Origin: Paractinoplanes brasiliensis
GTDB taxonomy: Bacteria > Actinomycetota > Actinomycetes > Mycobacteriales > Micromonosporaceae
Length of the DNA: 64,000 nucleotides
NCBI RefSeq assembly: GCF_004362215.1
Contig: NZ_SNWR01000001.1
Coordinates: forward strand, 3,164,001 to 3,228,000
Direction of reading: 5' to 3'
The notes under the pieces are model-generated. The model was not told where the DNA came from. It made no database searches and was given only the letters and a program-made list of their open reading frames with translations. The translations under genes and the position numbers were made by a program. Each line of letters begins with the position of its first letter. Position 1 is the first letter of the stretch. Positions 16,564 through 26,293 of the stretch are shown here, one piece after another.

Positions 16564-17865
16564 ATGACTACCCCCCGGAACGCCCGACGTTGGATCAATT
16601 GGGGCGGCAACCAGCAGTCACTCGCCGTCGACGTCCTGACCCCTGGCACTGTTGACGAGGTCGTCGGCCACGTCAAGGAGGCGTCGGAAACCGGACGCAA
16701 GGTCAAGGTTGTCGGCAGCGGTCATTCGTTCACCGACATCGCGGTCGCCAACGATCAGCGCATGCTCCTGCATCAGCTGACCGATCTGGTCTCGGTCGAC
16801 GGCCCGCTGGTGACGGTGCAGGCCGGGATGCCGCTCTGGAAACTCAACGAGACGCTGGCGCAGCACGGGCTGGCCATGCCCAACCTGGGTGACATCGACG
16901 CGCAGACGATCTCCGGGGCCATCTCCACCGGTACGCACGGCACGGGCGCGAGCCACTGCACGCTGGCGACCTGTGTCGAGGGCGTCAAGCTGGTCACCGC
17001 CTCCGGCGACGTGCTCGAGGTGCGCAAGGACGATGAGATCTTCCCCGCGGTACGCCTCGGGATCGGCGCGCTGGGGATCCTGGTCGAGGTGACCCTGCGG
17101 TGCGTGCCGGCGTTCACGCTGCTGGCCGACGAGCGGCCGATGGCCCTGGTCGACGTGCTGGCCGGCCTCGACGAGTGGATCCCGTCCAACGATCACGTCG
17201 AGTTCTACTGGTACCCGTACACCGACCGGGCCCAGCTCAAGCGCAACAACAAGGTGGCCGAGAACGACCGCCCGCTGTCCGGGTTCCGGGGCTGGATGGA
17301 CGACGAGTTCCTGGCCAACACGATGTGGCAGGGCGTCTGCAAGCTGGGCCGCCGATTCCCCGCTGTCGTCCCCACGGTGCAGTCGATCGCCGCGCGGGCA
17401 CTCACGGCCCGGACGTACACCGAGCGCTCCGACCGGGTTTTCTGCACGCCGCGGCGGGTGCACTTCACCGAGATGGAGTACGAGATCCCGCGTGAGGCGC
17501 TGCCCGAGGTGCTCGGCGCGCTGCCGGGGATCATCGACGGGCTGCCGTTCAAGGTGCAGTTCCCGGTCGAGGTGCGGTTCACCGGCCCCGACGACGTCTG
17601 GCTGTCCCACGGTTACGGCCGGGAGTCGGCGTACGTGGCCGTGCACCAGTTCACCGGCGCGCCCTACGAGCCCTACTTCCAGGCGTTCGAGGCGCTCTGC
17701 AAGCCGCTCGGCGGACGTCCGCACTGGGGCAAACTGCACTACCGTACGGCGGAGGACCTGCGCCCGGTCTATCCGAAGTTCGACGACTTCGTGGCCGTGC
17801 GCGACCGGCTCGACCCGGCCCGGGTGTTCACCAACGACTACCTGGACCGGGTGCTCGGAGCCTAG
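16564..17865 (+). CDS. FAD-linked sugar 1,4-lactone oxidase (L-gulono/D-arabinono-lactone oxidase type)
   Basis: A 433-residue flavoenzyme of the vanillyl-alcohol-oxidase superfamily. The FAD-binding domain carries VVGSGHSFTDIA, where His54 is at the position of the covalent flavin link, and AISTGTHGTGA near 118-128. The C-terminal ALO domain ends in HWGKLHYRTAEDLRPVYPKF. Such enzymes oxidise aldonolactones with oxygen or another acceptor. I choose ATG 16564, with GGAGGA upstream, over an in-frame ATG at 16516 because family members begin near RNARRWINWGGNQ. The TetR gene is divergent from it. Its stop is only six bases from the convergent topA stop. Confidence 0.87.
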   Translation: MTTPRNARRWINWGGNQQSLAVDVLTPGTVDEVVGHVKEASETGRKVKVVGSGHSFTDIAVANDQRMLLHQLTDLVSVDGPLVTVQAGMPLWKLNETLAQHGLAMPNLGDIDAQTISGAISTGTHGTGASHCTLATCVEGVKLVTASGDVLEVRKDDEIFPAVRLGIGALGILVEVTLRCVPAFTLLADERPMALVDVLAGLDEWIPSNDHVEFYWYPYTDRAQLKRNNKVAENDRPLSGFRGWMDDEFLANTMWQGVCKLGRRFPAVVPTVQSIAARALTARTYTERSDRVFCTPRRVHFTEMEYEIPREALPEVLGALPGIIDGLPFKVQFPVEVRFTGPDDVWLSHGYGRESAYVAVHQFTGAPYEPYFQAFEALCKPLGGRPHWGKLHYRTAEDLRPVYPKFDDFVAVRDRLDPARVFTNDYLDRVLGA

Positions 17866-17871
17866 GCGTTA

Positions 17872-20715
17872 TTACTCCGCGTTCGCCGTGGCCTTGGCCG
17901 GCGCTGCCTTCTTTGCAGCGGCGGCCGGGGCCGCGTTCTTGGCCGGCGTCGCCTTCTTCGCGGCCGCCTTCTTGGCCGGCGTGACCTTCTTGGCGGGCGC
18001 CTTCTTGGCGGCCGTCTTCTTCGCCGGAGTTTCGGCCGCGGCCGCCTTCTTGGCCGGCGCCTTCTTCGCCGCGCGCTTCTTGGGCGCCGGGCCCTTCGCC
18101 CTCTTCTCGGCCAGCATCTCCGACGCCTGCTCGATCGTCAGGTTCTCGGGGGTCTGGTCGCCGCGCAGCGACGCGTTGTACTCGCCGTCGGTCACGTACG
18201 GCCCGAACCGGCCATCCTTGATGACCATGGGCTTCTCGGTCACCGGGTCGGGGCCCATCTCGCGTAGCGGCGGCTTGGCGGCGGCCCGCCCGCGGGTCTT
18301 CGGGGCCGCCAGCAGCGCCAGCGCCTCGTCGAGGGTGACCGTGAACAGCTGATCCTCGGACGCGAGCGAGCGCGAGTCGGTGCCCCGCTGCACGTACGGC
18401 CCGAACCGGCCGTTCTTCGCGATGATCTCGTTGCCCTCGGGGTCCTTGCCGACCACCCGGGGCAGGCTGAGCAGCTTCAGCGCCTGGTCGAGGGTGAGCG
18501 TCTCGGGAGTCTGCGAACGGAACAGCGAACCGCGCCGCTCACCGCTCTGCACGTACGCCCCGAACCGGCCCGACTTGATCAGCACGGGCTCGCCGGTCTG
18601 CGGGTCGTCGCCGAGGCTGCGCTCGCCGCCACCGCCGAGGAACAGCTCCTTGACCTTGTCGGGGGTCAGCTCGTCGGGTGCGACGCCCTCGGGGATCGAG
18701 ACCCGGTTGGCCTTGTCGTTCGCCTGCTCCTCGGTCGCCCCGGGGATCTGACGTTGCAGGTACGGACCGAACCGGCCGACCCGTACCACAATGTGCCTCC
18801 CCTCTTCGTCGTCGAAGAGCGGGATCGAGTTGATCAGGCGCGCGTCGATGGCGCTCAGGTTCTCGGTGACCATCTTGCGCAGGCCACCGGATCGGGCGAT
18901 CTCGTCGTCGGCCCCGGCGGTCTGGCTGCCGAAATAGAACGCGGTCAGGAAGTCGAGCGAGGCGTGGTCGCCGCCCGCGATGCCGTCGAGGTCGTTCTCC
19001 ATCGCGGCGGTGAAGCCGTAGTCGACCAGGCGTGGGTAGTGCTGCTCCATCAGGTTGATCACGGCGAACGCGATGAACGTCGGGATCAGCGCCTGTCCGC
19101 GCTTTTCGACGTACCCGCGGTCCTGGATGGTCTGCATGATCGACGAGTACGTGGAGGGGCGGCCGATGCCCAGCTCCTCCATCGCCTTGACCAGCGACGC
19201 CTCGGTGTAACGGGCCGGCGGGCTGGTGTGGTGACCGGCCGCGTTCAGCTCGTCGGCGTCGAGCGCCTGGTCCTTGACGAGGTTCGGCAGGCGGCGCTCG
19301 GCGTCCTCGGCCTCCGCGTTCTCGTCGTCGGACGATTCCACGTACGCCTTGAGGAAGCCCGGCTCGGTGATCGTCTTACCGGTCGCACCGAAGTCGGCCT
19401 CCTCCTGCGCGGTGGAGACGGCCCGGATGCGCACGGAGATCGAGTTGCCGACCGCGTCGGTCATCTGCGAGGCGACCGTACGCCGCCAGATCAGCTCGTA
19501 AAGGCGGAACATGTCGCCGGTGAGCTCGCCGGCCAGTTCGGCCGGGGTGCGGAAGCTGTCCCCGGCAGGCCGGATGGCCTCGTGCGCCTCCTGCGCGTTC
19601 TTGACCTTGCCCTTGTAGTGGCGGGGCTCCGGCGGGACGCTGCGCTCGCCGTACAGCTCGGCGATCTGCCGGCGAGCGGCCGCGATGGCCGTCTCCGACA
19701 GGTTGACCGAGTCGGTACGCATATAGGTGATGTAGCCCTCTTCGTACAGGCGCTGGGCCGTACGCATCGCCTGGGCCGACGACATCCGCAGCTTGCGGGC
19801 GGCCTCCTGCTGCAGCGTCGAGGTGATGAACGGCGGGTACGGCCGGCGGCGGTACGGCTTCTCCTCGACCCGGGTGACCGTGAACTCCCGGCCCTCGAGC
19901 CGCGCGGCGAGGCCCCGGGCGCCGCTCTCGTCGAGCTGCACCACGGCGGCGCCGGGCTTGAGACGGCCGGTCGTGGGCTCGAAGTCCTTGCCGGTCGCGA
20001 TCCGGTCGCCGTTGAGCGCGATCAGCGTGGCGCCGAACTGGCGCGGGCCGTCGACCTGACCCCGTACGGCCAGAAGGGCGTTGATGTCCCAGTACTCCGC
20101 CGTACGGAACGCCATGCGCTGACGCTCACGCTCGACGACGATGCGGGTCGCCACCGACTGGACGCGGCCGGCCGAGAGCTTCGGCATGACCTTTTTCCAC
20201 AGCACCGGGCTGACCTCGTAACCGTAGAGACGGTCGAGGATGCGGCGGGCCTCCTGCGCGTCGACCAGGTTCTGGTCGATGGCACGCGGGTTGGCCACGG
20301 CGGCCTGGATGGCGGGCCGGGTGATCTCGTGGAAGACCATCCGGTGGACGGGGACCTTCGGCTTGATCGTCTCGAGGAGGTGCCACGCGATGGCCTCGCC
20401 CTCGCGGTCCTCATCGGTGGCGAGGAAGATCTCGTCGACCTCCTTCGCCAGCTTCTTGAGCTTGGCGATCTGCTGCTTGCGGTCGGCCGAGATCACGTAG
20501 AGCGGGTGGAAGCCGTTGTCGACGTCGACGCCCAGCCGTGCCCACGACTCACCCTTGTACTGTTCGGGCACCTCGTCGGCGTTCTTGGGCAGATCGCGGA
20601 CATGGCCGATGGAGGCCTCGACCAGATAGTCGGGCCCCAGGTAACCGGCGATCGTCTTGGCCTTCGACGGAGACTCGACGATGACCAGACGGGTCGTCCT
20701 GGTGTCACTCGGCAC
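17872..20715 (-). CDS. topA: DNA topoisomerase I
   Basis: Type IA topoisomerase that relaxes negative supercoils. The TOPRIM domain opens with RLVIVESPSKAKTIAGYLG and holds the acidic triad in FLATDEDREGEAIAWHLL. The active-site tyrosine is in EEGYITYMRTDSVNLSE. The C-terminal half has four repeats of the form GRFGPYVQ.../GRFGAYVQ in place of zinc fingers, then an 80-residue Lys/Ala tail (KKAPAKKAAAAETPAKKTAA) of the kind that increases processivity in actinobacterial TopA. Start choice: GTG at 20715 leaves nine residues before the conserved core; GTG at 20739 is also possible. Confidence 0.95.
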   Translation of the reverse strand: MPSDTRTTRLVIVESPSKAKTIAGYLGPDYLVEASIGHVRDLPKNADEVPEQYKGESWARLGVDVDNGFHPLYVISADRKQQIAKLKKLAKEVDEIFLATDEDREGEAIAWHLLETIKPKVPVHRMVFHEITRPAIQAAVANPRAIDQNLVDAQEARRILDRLYGYEVSPVLWKKVMPKLSAGRVQSVATRIVVERERQRMAFRTAEYWDINALLAVRGQVDGPRQFGATLIALNGDRIATGKDFEPTTGRLKPGAAVVQLDESGARGLAARLEGREFTVTRVEEKPYRRRPYPPFITSTLQQEAARKLRMSSAQAMRTAQRLYEEGYITYMRTDSVNLSETAIAAARRQIAELYGERSVPPEPRHYKGKVKNAQEAHEAIRPAGDSFRTPAELAGELTGDMFRLYELIWRRTVASQMTDAVGNSISVRIRAVSTAQEEADFGATGKTITEPGFLKAYVESSDDENAEAEDAERRLPNLVKDQALDADELNAAGHHTSPPARYTEASLVKAMEELGIGRPSTYSSIMQTIQDRGYVEKRGQALIPTFIAFAVINLMEQHYPRLVDYGFTAAMENDLDGIAGGDHASLDFLTAFYFGSQTAGADDEIARSGGLRKMVTENLSAIDARLINSIPLFDDEEGRHIVVRVGRFGPYLQRQIPGATEEQANDKANRVSIPEGVAPDELTPDKVKELFLGGGGERSLGDDPQTGEPVLIKSGRFGAYVQSGERRGSLFRSQTPETLTLDQALKLLSLPRVVGKDPEGNEIIAKNGRFGPYVQRGTDSRSLASEDQLFTVTLDEALALLAAPKTRGRAAAKPPLREMGPDPVTEKPMVIKDGRFGPYVTDGEYNASLRGDQTPENLTIEQASEMLAEKRAKGPAPKKRAAKKAPAKKAAAAETPAKKTAAKKAPAKKVTPAKKAAAKKATPAKNAAPAAAAKKAAPAKATANAE

Positions 20716-20912
20716 GGCACTCCCAAACTTCGTACTCACGCGTCCGGCCCTCTGGACCCGGCTGAACACAGACTTTCAACGTAACGCGCCGGATGAGTCA
20801 ACATTCCCCGGGCAAGCCGGAGCCGGATGGTAACGGTCCGGCCACCGTATGCCTCCGACGGCGACACCGTACACCGCCGACATACTGTCGTGTCGCACAC
20901 AATCCCGGAAGA

Positions 20913-22121
20913 TCATGCAGCCGCGCCGCCGGGCCAGAGCCTTTCCGGCGCCGCCGCGGGCCGCTCCCCGACCAGCTCAGCGAGCCGCGCGACCCGCCTC
21001 TTGCCCATGATCAAATAGCGTCGGCCATCTTCCGACACACGCCCGCCAAGACCCGCCCGGACCAGCGCGGCATCGATCTCCGCGACGTCCTTACCGGGGT
21101 CGAGACCCAGCGCGTAACCGCCCGGCACAGGCTCCCCCGCGGCAGCCACCCAGAGCCGCAGCCGCGGGCCGCTCAGAAAAAGCTCGGCCGCCGCGCGGGG
21201 CCAGGCCTGAGCAAGACCATTCAACCTCCGGGAGTACGCCGTCCGAACCTCGAAACTGGGCCCGGCCGGCTGAGACTCCCCATCGCCCGGCTCCTGGTGC
21301 GCGCCGCCCGCCCCCTCGTCGCCGCCCAACCCTTCGTCGCCGCCCGCCCCCTCGTCGCCGCCCAACCCTTCGTCGCCGCCCGCCCCTTCGTCACCGCCCG
21401 GCAATTCGTCGCCGCCCGGCAATTCGTCGCCGCCCGGCCCTTCGTCGCCGCCCGACCCCTCGTCAGCGCTGGTCGACGAAGCGCTCGAATTTCCGGAGGC
21501 TCGCCTGCCCGCGGACACCTTCAAAGCCCCGCTTCTCTCTCGGTCCGCCGTCCCACCCCTGCCCAGCCTTCCCGACATTTCCGATTTGTCGGACGAGAGG
21601 GAGGTGTCATGATCCTCGTCGGGCGAGGGCTCGTGCACCTCGTCAGGCAAGGGCTCGTGCACCTCGTCAGGCAAAAGCTCGTGCACCTCGTCAGGCAAAA
21701 GCTCGTGCGCCTCATCGGGCGAGGGCTCGTGCGTTTCGTCGATGTCCGGAATTGCGTCTTCTTCCAACGGCGCGTACACGACATCACGTACATCTGAAGC
21801 GTTTTGCTCATCGAGGGGGCGCCAGTTGACCACCAGCCCGCGGATGACCAGCTCGGCCACGAGCACGTGCACTCGCCAGGCGGCATCGACCGGAACCGTC
21901 ACGCGGGCCGTCCCGCCCATGCGCCCCAGCACCCCCGGCCCGGCGAGCAGTCCCGCGAGATCTCCCGGTGACGGCTCGATGGTCTCGGCGCCGAAAAACG
22001 GCAACTGGCGGCCGGCCTCGGGCGGCGGATCGGCCCGCGGGTGAGCCGGGCGCTTGGCAGCAGCCTGAACCGGCGCGGGGAGCACCTCGCGCGGGATCAG
22101 CGGCCACCCCGTCTCGGTCAT
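20913..22121 (-). CDS. hypothetical protein with two acidic tandem-repeat blocks
   Basis: A 402-residue protein that I do not recognise. The N-terminal 115 residues (GGTARVTVPVDAAWRVHVLV) and the C-terminal 110 (SFEVRTAYSRRLNGLAQAWP, then GKRRVARLAELVGERP) look folded. Between them are two acidic repeat blocks: five to six copies of an 8-residue unit PDEVHELL/PDEVHEPL (24-bp DNA repeat at about 21615-21740), then nine copies of the 6-residue unit GGDEGx (18-bp DNA repeat at about 21310-21475). There is no signal peptide or membrane helix. It starts one base after the lipoprotein stop, so the two are coupled. The repeats are likely to vary in length between strains. Confidence 0.75.
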   Translation of the reverse strand: MTETGWPLIPREVLPAPVQAAAKRPAHPRADPPPEAGRQLPFFGAETIEPSPGDLAGLLAGPGVLGRMGGTARVTVPVDAAWRVHVLVAELVIRGLVVNWRPLDEQNASDVRDVVYAPLEEDAIPDIDETHEPSPDEAHELLPDEVHELLPDEVHEPLPDEVHEPSPDEDHDTSLSSDKSEMSGRLGRGGTADRERSGALKVSAGRRASGNSSASSTSADEGSGGDEGPGGDELPGGDELPGGDEGAGGDEGLGGDEGAGGDEGLGGDEGAGGAHQEPGDGESQPAGPSFEVRTAYSRRLNGLAQAWPRAAAELFLSGPRLRLWVAAAGEPVPGGYALGLDPGKDVAEIDAALVRAGLGGRVSEDGRRYLIMGKRRVARLAELVGERPAAAPERLWPGGAAA

Positions 22122-22122
22122 C

Positions 22123-22653
22123 TCACCGGCACTCGGGCACTTCGTCGAAGGCGGCCTTGAGCTCGGACGAGTCGAGCTTGCTGGTGTCGAGCCCGCTCGC
22201 CTGATAGTCGGACTGCAGCTGCTGCACCACCCGGGTCACCTGCTCGTAGAACGTCTGGGCGGGAGCCGTCTGAAGGGCCTCGATCCCGCTTTTGGCCCTC
22301 GAATAGGCGTCGCGCGTGGCGGCCAGCGAACCGGTGAAACCGTCGGCGATCCGCTCGCCGTCGTCCACGTCGGGCACTCCCGCCTTGACCACGCCGGCCC
22401 GCGCCTTCTCACTCGCGTCGGCCGCCCCGCCGAACAGGCGCATCAGGTTTTCCTTGGCCTGGCGCGGGGTGGTGGCGGTGTCCATCTGCTGCTGGGTGCG
22501 CGTGGTGAGCGAGCCGATCTCGGTGCGCCACGGCTCGAGGGTGGTGCACACCGAGGCCGCCCAGGCACGGGCGTCGTGCGACCCGGAACAGGCGGCGAGC
22601 GATGCGAGGACTGCGAGAACAACAAGTAGAACAACGGGTCGGGCCGGGCGCAT
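22123..22653 (-). CDS. lipoprotein of unknown function
   Basis: A 176-residue exported lipoprotein. The signal peptide MRPARPVVLLVVLAVLASL ends in the lipobox LAAC, with Cys22 as the lipidated residue. The mature part is helical (TRTQQQMDTATTPRQAKENL) and contains two further cysteines, one at the C-terminus (VPECR). An in-frame start at 22689 would give a longer n-region and is less likely. It lies 92 bases after hppA, beyond a terminator, and one base before the repeat protein, so these two form a unit. Similar proteins in Micromonosporaceae are uncharacterised. Confidence 0.75.
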   Translation of the reverse strand: MRPARPVVLLVVLAVLASLAACSGSHDARAWAASVCTTLEPWRTEIGSLTTRTQQQMDTATTPRQAKENLMRLFGGAADASEKARAGVVKAGVPDVDDGERIADGFTGSLAATRDAYSRAKSGIEALQTAPAQTFYEQVTRVVQQLQSDYQASGLDTSKLDSSELKAAFDEVPECR

Positions 22654-22693
22654 GGGAAGCAGCGTACGGGCAACGTCCGACAACCTCATCTAT

Positions 22694-22730
22694 GGTGCGG
22701 GGCACCCGGCGTCGCCGAGTGCCCCGCACC
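22694..22730 (-). terminator. terminator of hppA
   Basis: GGTGCGGGGCAC (22694-22705) pairs perfectly with GTGCCCCGCACC (22719-22730). The loop contains an inner CGGCG/CGCCG stem. It starts 14 bases after the hppA stop. Confidence 0.85.
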
Positions 22731-22744
22731 TTCGATCCGCAACC

Positions 22745-25078
22745 TCAGGCGGTGACCTTCTCGGTCGGCGTGGAGTTGCTCGACGAAGCGTCGTCGCCCA
22801 TCGAGATGGGCTTGCGCTTGCTCCACACCACCGCGCCGGCGATGATCGCCGCCGCCACGACCGCGATCGTGATGCGCAGCGGGTTGTTCTGGTCGTCGCC
22901 GATGCTCCAGGCCACGACGGCCGGGGCGATCAGCAGCGAGACCAGGTTCATCACCTTGATCAGCGGGTTGATGGCCGGGCCCGCGGTGTCCTTGAACGGG
23001 TCGCCGACGGTGTCGCCGATGACCGTCGCGGCGTGCGCCTCGGAGCCCTTGCCGCCGAAGTTGCCGTCCTCGACCAGCTTCTTGGCGTTGTCCCAGGCCC
23101 CACCGGAGTTGGACAGGAAGACCGCCATCAGCGTGCCGGCGCCGATCGCACCGGCCAGGTAGGACGCGAGCGCGCCGGCGCCGAGGCCGAAGCCGACGGC
23201 GATCGGGGCCATGATCGCCAGCAGGCCGGGGGTGAGCAGCTCACGCTGCGCGTCCCGGGTGCAGATGTCGACCACGCGGCCGTACTCGGGCCGCTGGGTG
23301 CGGTCCATGATGCCGGGGAACTCGCGGAACTGGCGGCGGACCTCCATGACGACCGCGCCCGCCGAACGGGACACGGCATTGATGGCCAGCCCGGAGAAGA
23401 GGAACACGACGGCCGCGCCGACCAGCAGGCCGACGAGGTTGCGCGGGTTCGCGATGTTGAGCAGTCCGAGGATCTCGTTGCCGACCTCACCGGCGTCGAT
23501 GCCGGCGTCCTCCAGCGAGGTGGCCAGGCTGTTGGTGTACGACCCGAACAGCGCGGTCGCGGCGAGCACGGCGGTCGCGATCGCGATGCCCTTGGTGATC
23601 GCCTTGGTCGTGTTGCCGACCGCGTCGAGCTCGGTCAGGATCTGCGCGCCGTTCTCGTCGACGTCACCGGACATCTCGGCGATGCCCTGCGCGTTGTCCG
23701 AGATCGGGCCGAACGTGTCCATGGCGACGATGACGCCGACAGTGGTCAGCAGGCCGGTGCCGGCGAGCGCGACGGCGAACAGCGACAGGGTGAGCGACGA
23801 GCCACCCAGCAGGAACGCGCCGAACACACCGGCGCCGAGCAGCAACGCCGAGTACACCGCGGACTCGAGGCCGACGCTGATGCCGGCCAGGACCACGGTG
23901 GCCGCGCCGGTCTGCGACGACTTGCCGATGTCCTGCACCGGACGACGATTGGTCTCGGTGAAGTAGCCGGTCAGCGCCTGGATGGCGGCGGCCAGCACGA
24001 TGCCGATGACGACCGCGCCGATCGCGATCCACCGCGGGTCGCGGCCGCTGGCCAGGACATCCGCGGCGATGCCGTCGTCGTTGAAACCGGCGAACGTGGA
24101 CGGCAGGTAGAGGAAGCTGACCACGGCGACGATGACCGCGGAGATGACCGCGGAGATGTAGAACGCCCGGTTGATGGCGGTCAGGCCGTTGCGGTCGCTC
24201 GGACGCAGGCGGGTGATGAAGACACCCAGGATGGCGATCACCACGCCGACCGTCGAGACGATCAGCGGGAAGATCAGACCGTCCTGACCGAACGCGACCT
24301 GGCCCAGGATCAGGGCGGCCACCAGGGTCACCGCGTACGACTCGAACAGGTCGGCCGCCATGCCGGCGCAGTCACCGACGTTGTCGCCCACGTTGTCGGC
24401 GATCGTGGCGGCGTTGCGCGGGTCGTCCTCGGGGATGCCCTGCTCGACCTTGCCGACCAGGTCGGCGCCGACGTCGGCGGCCTTGGTGAAGATGCCGCCG
24501 CCGACCCGCATGAACATGGCGAGCAACGCGGCGCCGAAGCCGAAGCCCTCGAGCACGGTCGGGGCGTCGCTGCGGAAGATCAGCACGACCAGGGCGCCAC
24601 CGAACAGGCCCAGGCCGACGGTGAGGAAGCCGACCACGCCACCGGTGCGGAAGGCGATCCCCATCGCCTTCTCGCGGCCGCCGCTCTCGCCCGCCGCCGC
24701 GGCCACCCGCAGGTTGGCCCGCGTCGCCAGCGCCATGCCGGCGCCGCCGATGAACGAGCTGAACACCGCGCCGACGATGAAGAACAGCGAGCGCCCGATC
24801 TTGACCCAGACCTCGTTGTCGGTTTCGTGAACCGGCAGGAGGAAGAGCAGGACGACCGCGATCACCACGAAGATGGCGAGGGTCTTGAACTGGCGGAACA
24901 GGTAGGCCGAGGCGCCCTCTTGGACGGCTCCGGCGATCTCCTGCATGTTCTTGGTACCCCGGCCGGCCTTGAGAACCGACTGGACGAACATCGCCGCGAA
25001 GCCCAACGCGATGAGCGCGAAGACCAGGGCGACGATGACAAATGTGACGTTAGAACCACTTAATGAGGTCCCGGACAT
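22745..25078 (-). CDS. hppA: membrane-bound proton-translocating pyrophosphatase
   Basis: A 777-residue integral membrane pump that couples pyrophosphate hydrolysis to proton export, with about 16 helices. The signature substrate site is GIFTKAADVGADLVGKVEQG followed by IPEDDPRNAATIADNVGDNV. GDTVGDPFKDTAGPAINPLI is the third conserved acidic motif. The sequence GNTTKAITKG has Lys where potassium-dependent enzymes have Ala, which marks the potassium-independent class. ATG 25078 has AGGAGGA five bases upstream, so an upstream start is rejected. Its neighbours, the topA and bldG regions, match the Streptomyces order. Confidence 0.96.
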   Translation of the reverse strand: MSGTSLSGSNVTFVIVALVFALIALGFAAMFVQSVLKAGRGTKNMQEIAGAVQEGASAYLFRQFKTLAIFVVIAVVLLFLLPVHETDNEVWVKIGRSLFFIVGAVFSSFIGGAGMALATRANLRVAAAAGESGGREKAMGIAFRTGGVVGFLTVGLGLFGGALVVLIFRSDAPTVLEGFGFGAALLAMFMRVGGGIFTKAADVGADLVGKVEQGIPEDDPRNAATIADNVGDNVGDCAGMAADLFESYAVTLVAALILGQVAFGQDGLIFPLIVSTVGVVIAILGVFITRLRPSDRNGLTAINRAFYISAVISAVIVAVVSFLYLPSTFAGFNDDGIAADVLASGRDPRWIAIGAVVIGIVLAAAIQALTGYFTETNRRPVQDIGKSSQTGAATVVLAGISVGLESAVYSALLLGAGVFGAFLLGGSSLTLSLFAVALAGTGLLTTVGVIVAMDTFGPISDNAQGIAEMSGDVDENGAQILTELDAVGNTTKAITKGIAIATAVLAATALFGSYTNSLATSLEDAGIDAGEVGNEILGLLNIANPRNLVGLLVGAAVVFLFSGLAINAVSRSAGAVVMEVRRQFREFPGIMDRTQRPEYGRVVDICTRDAQRELLTPGLLAIMAPIAVGFGLGAGALASYLAGAIGAGTLMAVFLSNSGGAWDNAKKLVEDGNFGGKGSEAHAATVIGDTVGDPFKDTAGPAINPLIKVMNLVSLLIAPAVVAWSIGDDQNNPLRITIAVVAAAIIAGAVVWSKRKPISMGDDASSSNSTPTEKVTA

Positions 25079-25366
25079 CAATGTCCTCCTGTACACCGAC
25101 CGCGCCCGGTTACGGCGGACGAGACCACACCCGGGCGCATCCCCTCTTCAAGGGGAGACGACAACTGGGTCCCGCGGCCGCGGGACCAGGAGCAGTAGCT
25201 GATAACTCGCGTACTGTATCGGCCGATCGTGGTGCTGGTCACACCTGAGTCCAGCCGTGTCGTGGTGATGTTCGCCGCTGTGTTAGCGGGCGCGTGACGG
25301 GGTATGGACGGAGGTTGATATCGTTGCGGATTTGTCCATTTTGTTGAGGGCCGGATCCGGACAGGT

Positions 25367-25804
25367 TCAGCGTCGGCGGACCGGCCACACCATGCGGACC
25401 TCGGTGCCCGGGCCGTCCTCAACCGGGCGTACCTGCAGGTCATCGACAAATCCGGCGAGAAGCGCGAACCCCACGCCGGTGGTGAGCGCCTCGTCCGTCA
25501 GCGACTCGTCGGCCAGCTCGTCCGGCGGCAATTTGGTCAGGCCCACGCTCGCCTCGATCGGGGCGTGATCGATGACCCGTACGGAATAAGAGTCCGAATC
25601 AGACATCTCGACGGTCACCAGGTCGGGGAGGCCGTACTGGTTGTGGAGGGCGACGGCGCGCGTGCAGGCCTCGCCGATCGCCAGCCGGACCTCGTCGAGC
25701 AGTTCCTCGGCGACTCCGGCGCGCCGGGCCACGGCGACACCGACCAGCCGGGCGGTGCGCACATGCACGGGGGCCGGGGAGAAGGACAGCCGAACTGTCG
25801 CCAT
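25367..25804 (-). CDS. GHKL-type anti-sigma factor kinase, partner of the BldG homologue
   Basis: A 145-residue HATPase_c protein of the RsbW/SpoIIAB class. LDEVRLAIGEACTRAVALHN is the N-box region with the catalytic glutamate. VRVIDHAP is a degenerate G1 box, and DEALTTGVGFALLAGFVDDL is the G2 region. Such proteins bind a sigma factor and phosphorylate the antagonist's serine. It overlaps the bldG-like stop (ATGA at 25804), as the gene after bldG does in Streptomyces. The DNA-level overlap implies equimolar synthesis. The partner sigma factor is not in the window. Confidence 0.85.
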   Translation of the reverse strand: MATVRLSFSPAPVHVRTARLVGVAVARRAGVAEELLDEVRLAIGEACTRAVALHNQYGLPDLVTVEMSDSDSYSVRVIDHAPIEASVGLTKLPPDELADESLTDEALTTGVGFALLAGFVDDLQVRPVEDGPGTEVRMVWPVRRR

Positions 25805-26160
25805 CACGAATTCGCGCTGCCGTCGCTGTCTGCGGTGGCCGCCTCGATCGTGGGGAAGATCGGGAACACCTGATCGAGGGCCGTGATCCGGAAGATCTTG
25901 AGGAGAGCCTCCTTCGAGCACACGAGGCTGAACCGTCCGTTCGCCACACGCAGCCGCTTCATCGCGCCGACCAGCACGCCGAGGCCGGTGGAGTCGAGAA
26001 ACTCCACCCCGCCGAGGTCGACGACGACGCTGCGCACCCCGGAGTCGACCAGCTCCACGAGGCGCTCGCGCAGCCTCGGGGCGGTGTAGACGTCGACCTC
26101 GCCGCCCACCTCGAGCACCGTGTGCTCGGCGACGGTACGGGTCGCAAGGGACAGCTCCAT
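25804..26160 (-). CDS. bldG: anti-sigma factor antagonist, BldG homologue
   Basis: A 118-residue STAS-domain protein. In Streptomyces, BldG controls aerial growth and antibiotic production by partner switching and is phosphorylated on a conserved serine. Here FLDSTGLGVLVGAMKRL places that serine at residue 57, the same position as I recall for BldG. GEVDVYTAPRLRERL is the usual STAS start. It is followed by an overlapping anti-sigma kinase and is divergent from the DUF1998 helicase, the same order as around SCO3549. The name rests on family and synteny. Confidence 0.88.
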   Translation of the reverse strand: MELSLATRTVAEHTVLEVGGEVDVYTAPRLRERLVELVDSGVRSVVVDLGGVEFLDSTGLGVLVGAMKRLRVANGRFSLVCSKEALLKIFRITALDQVFPIFPTIEAATADSDGSANS

Positions 26161-26293
26161 CGCTCCTCCTCCCTGCCGGGGCCCGCTGACTGACGGCCGA
26201 TCTCCCCAGCGAATCTAACCATCGACCGGCAATCGGCCGCCGTCCGGCTCCACCGTGCTACCCGTTTGAGGTTCCCGCCATTCAGGTGTCACA

